Positions 5,456 through 7,055 of a stretch of 7,055 nt of DNA are shown here, piece by piece. Both the position numbers and the translations under genes were made by a program. Under the pieces are notes generated by a model. It was not told the DNA's origin. It saw only the letters and a list, made by a program, of their open reading frames with translations, and searched no databases. This DNA comes from Dehalococcoidia bacterium (GTDB taxonomy: Bacteria; Chloroflexota; Dehalococcoidia; GIF9; UBA5629). The stretch covers positions 1 to 7,055 of the forward strand of contig DNCV01000093.1 in NCBI GenBank assembly GCA_003484395.1, in the 5' to 3' direction. How positions within the stretch are numbered: position 1 is the first letter of the stretch; each line of letters begins with the position of its first letter.

Positions 5456-5464
5456 ATTATAACA
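5456..5464 (-). promoter_or_regulatory. Predicted extended -10 promoter of rsfS
   Basis: Read on the minus strand the sequence is TGTTATAAT, an extended -10 with a perfect TATAAT at 5461-5456. The start point would be near 5449, leaving a leader of about 22 bases with the AGGAG site. A second TATAAT lies upstream at 5482-5477 and may be a tandem promoter. No good -35 box is seen for either. The promoter lies in the 104-base gap after lepB, so rsfS need not depend on lepB transcription. Confidence 0.5.
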
Positions 5465-5530
5465 TATCAAAACCGAATTATAGACAAGCACATCGATTAA
5501 CGTAGATATAACGTAAAAACAGCAATGGCG

Positions 5531-6106
5531 CTAACGGAATTGAACAGCATATTGTTGATAGTTTGGAGCAGTACCTATGCGCTGTGGCGGCCAGTAAATC
5601 AACCACGCTTTGCCCACGATGCGGTCGATTGGAATCGTCCAGCCGAGATGAGAATCATTGCTGTTGTTTCGATTATCGCCGAGAACAAAATATTCTCCGT
5701 CAGGGATTTTCATAGGTCTTAACGTGTAACGCGGAGGGTCTTTGATATACGGTTCGTTCAGCACTGAACCGTTCACAATTATTTTACCGTTTTTTATCTC
5801 TATTGTATCTCCGGGCAAACCGATCGTGCGTTTTATTAAAGGCACTGTGGTATTGGACCATGGGAATATCTCTTCAAGTAAATCCGGCTTCGATTGCTGA
5901 AGAGGATAAAATGTGATAATATCTCCACGCTGCGGATCGGCAGCAATATAAGCAAGCTTATTCATAACCAGACGCTCCCCTGGTTGCAGTGTCGGCATCA
6001 TGCTTACCTGTTGCACTTCAGCAGTCGGAATAGTTAACCGTAAAATGATATACACAAGCACTGCACAGACAACAGTCAATAAAATATATATTAATCTACG
6101 AATCAT
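5531..6106 (-). CDS. lepB: Signal peptidase I
   Basis: The 191-residue enzyme cleaves signal peptides from exported proteins at the outer face of the cytoplasmic membrane. One N-terminal membrane segment (about residues 5-24) anchors it, as in the short signal peptidases with a single membrane span. Catalytic motifs are VSMMPTL with nucleophile Ser35, RGDIITF (60-66), LIKRTIGLPGD with general base Lys92, and the C-terminal GDNRNNSNDSHLGW (143-156). All boxes are intact, so it should be active. ATG 6106-6104 starts directly at the basic MIRRL end. Only a weak GAG (6117-6115) precedes it. The gene is divergent from ftsH over a 122-base gap containing promoters for both. Confidence 0.96.
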   Translation of the reverse strand: MIRRLIYILLTVVCAVLVYIILRLTIPTAEVQQVSMMPTLQPGERLVMNKLAYIAADPQRGDIITFYPLQQSKPDLLEEIFPWSNTTVPLIKRTIGLPGDTIEIKNGKIIVNGSVLNEPYIKDPPRYTLRPMKIPDGEYFVLGDNRNNSNDSHLGWTIPIDRIVGKAWLIYWPPQRIGTAPNYQQYAVQFR

Positions 6107-6114
6107 GCTATAAT
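6106..6114 (+). promoter_or_regulatory. Second TGCTATAAT element, overlapping the lepB start region
   Basis: A perfect extended -10 (TATAAT at 6109-6114) points toward ftsH and overlaps the lepB start codon region. The 11 bases from 6105 to 6115 are identical to 2441-2451 in front of thiL. It could be an upstream ftsH promoter with a leader of about 108 bases, but no -35 box supports it. Confidence 0.3.
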
Positions 6115-6126
6115 CTCAAAACAACA

Positions 6127-6161
6127 GAGTATATAGTATACTACCGCTGATACCTATACTC
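6127..6161. repeat. Inverted repeat and nested palindrome over the lepB promoter
   Basis: GAGTATA (6127-6133) and TATACTC (6155-6161) form a perfect 7-base inverted repeat with 21 bases between. Nested inside is the perfect 10-base palindrome TAGTATACTA (6134-6143), which contains the lepB -10 box. The layout suits an operator, but part of the symmetry follows from the promoter hexamer itself. Confidence 0.3.
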
Positions 6162-6163
6162 AA
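6135..6163 (-). promoter_or_regulatory. Predicted sigma70 promoter of lepB
   Basis: On the minus strand TTGAGT (6163-6158) is followed after 17 bases by TATACT (6140-6135). The start point would be near 6128, leaving a leader of 22 bases before the lepB ATG. A second TATACT at 6133-6128 follows but has no matching -35 box. Confidence 0.6.
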
Positions 6164-6175
6164 ACTGTCCGGCTT

Positions 6176-6204
6176 TTCGCAATGAACTCCTGTTCTGCTA
6201 TAAT
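6176..6204 (+). promoter_or_regulatory. Predicted promoter of ftsH with extended -10
   Basis: TTCGCA (6176-6181, 4 of 6 consensus bases) is followed after 17 bases by TATAAT (6199-6204), preceded by TG to give TGCTATAAT. The start point near 6211 leaves an 18-base leader that contains the AAAGGAA ribosome site (6213-6219). Confidence 0.6.
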
Positions 6205-6228
6205 AAATCTCGAAAGGAATAAGAACTG

Positions 6229-7055
6229 ATGAAATCGAATTGGTGGCAGGGTAGCCTGTTTTATTTATTGATACTGGTTACTATTCTTGCTTTCGCCGTA
6301 AGTGTCATGCCATTTCCGAAAGGGCCTGAGGAAGTAAGCCTGTATACATTCTTTGACCGCGCAAAAGCCGGAAGCATCGATACTATTCAGCAAAAAGGCG
6401 AGTCGCTCATCGGTATTAAAGGAGACAAGGAGATTCTCAAGACATCCTTTTTGGGCAGCACCAAGGAGTTAATGGATGCGCTCGATAATGCCGGCATTAA
6501 GACAAATGAGGGCGGTACCGTAAGGCTTGATGTTAAAACAGGCGGTATGGATTGGGGAAATATTCTGATAAGCTTTGTACCGCTGGTTCTCTTTGGCGCA
6601 TTGCTATTCTTTCTTTTTCGATCTGCGCGCGGCGCTAATACGCAGGCGTTTAACTTTGGCAAAAGCCGTGCCCGCCTGGCACAGGGCAATAAACAAAATG
6701 TTACATTCAGCGATGTCGCTGGAGTTAATGAAGCTAAAGTCGAGCTTCAAGAGATCGTCGAGTTCTTGAAGTCGCCTCAAAAGTTCATTGCGCTCGGCGC
6801 TCGTATTCCACGAGGTGTACTGCTTGTTGGTCCTCCCGGTTGCGGAAAAACCTTGATTGCCAAAGCTGTTGCCGGAGAAGCAGGAGTGCCGTTCTACTCC
6901 ATCAGCGGCAGTGAATTTGTTGAGATGTTTGTCGGCGTTGGCGCCTCAAGAGTAAGAGACCTTTTCGACCAGGCAAAACGAAATACGCCCTGCATCGTTT
7001 TTGTCGACGAAATCGATGCTGTTGGACGTCATCGCGGCGCCGGCCTCGGCGGCGG
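6229..7055 (+). CDS. ftsH: ATP-dependent zinc metalloprotease FtsH, N-terminal part; gene runs off the right edge
   Basis: The first 275 residues are present; the zinc-binding HEXXH protease domain would lie beyond the edge. FtsH is a hexameric membrane protease that extracts and degrades misfolded membrane proteins and some regulators. Membrane segments at about 10-27 and 110-131 flank an extracytoplasmic domain that includes VSLYTFFDRAKAGSI. The AAA+ domain starts near NVTFSDVAGVNEAK (157-170). Walker A is GPPGCGKT (201-208) with Cys205 for the usual Thr, the pore loop is MFVG (233-236), and Walker B is IVFVDE (256-261), followed by GRHRGAGLGGG, which resembles Chloroflexota homologues. ATG 6229 is supported by AAAGGAA 9 bases upstream and the short MKSNWWQ lead before the first membrane segment. 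Confidence 0.97.
   Translation, partial: MKSNWWQGSLFYLLILVTILAFAVSVMPFPKGPEEVSLYTFFDRAKAGSIDTIQQKGESLIGIKGDKEILKTSFLGSTKELMDALDNAGIKTNEGGTVRLDVKTGGMDWGNILISFVPLVLFGALLFFLFRSARGANTQAFNFGKSRARLAQGNKQNVTFSDVAGVNEAKVELQEIVEFLKSPQKFIALGARIPRGVLLVGPPGCGKTLIAKAVAGEAGVPFYSISGSEFVEMFVGVGASRVRDLFDQAKRNTPCIVFVDEIDAVGRHRGAGLGG

Noticed and set aside
5521..5722. Plus-strand open frame opposite the end of lepB
   Set aside because: The minus strand carries a complete signal peptidase with all catalytic boxes; the opposite frame resembles nothing.
1..7055. Defence island, mobile element, CRISPR or new gene system
   Set aside because: All ten genes are housekeeping or envelope types with even composition; no transposase, integrase, repeat array, tRNA or toxin-antitoxin pair is seen.

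Overview
The window holds ten genes: eight complete, and one cut by each edge. They are housekeeping genes of a bacterium. FtsH carries a GRHRGAGLGGG stretch after Walker B, and ThiL, TsaB (GPGSFNGLR) and FtsH (GPPGCGKT) show variant motifs; together these suggest Chloroflexota. That is inference from remembered family sequences and was not checked by a search. Base composition looks slightly AT-rich and even, and I see no mobile element, tRNA, rRNA, CRISPR array or phage gene.

Layout, left to right. A metallophosphoesterase leaves the window on the minus strand (<1-396). A gamma-glutamylcyclotransferase-like gene (563-964, plus) converges with a lipoprotein cyclophilin (969-1604, minus). A double zinc-ribbon membrane protein (1709-2341, minus) is divergent from a four-gene plus-strand cluster: thiL (2458-3465), tsaE (3474-3941), tsaB (3945-4622) and ndk (4643-5095). 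The ndk 3' end overlaps the 3' end of rsfS (5082-5426, minus). Signal peptidase lepB (5531-6106, minus) is divergent from ftsH (6229->7055, plus).

Function. ThiL makes thiamine diphosphate. TsaE and TsaB belong to the t6A37 tRNA-modification machinery; their partner TsaD is not in the window. Ndk balances nucleoside triphosphates. RsfS silences ribosomes. LepB, FtsH, the cyclophilin lipoprotein and the zinc-ribbon protein act at or outside the membrane.

Regulation. Most intergenic gaps contain a readable sigma70-type promoter. Several use an extended -10 of the form TGnTATAAT. The thiL -10 ends seven bases before its ATG, so its mRNA is probably leaderless. The best N-terminus for RsfS starts at a CTG codon behind a strong Shine-Dalgarno sequence. 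No convincing intrinsic terminator was found.

I do not see a new multi-gene system. The most interesting items are the GGCT-like protein that has lost its catalytic glutamate and consensus nucleotide-loop residues, the leaderless thiL start, the CTG start of rsfS, and symmetrical elements in the two divergent promoter regions.
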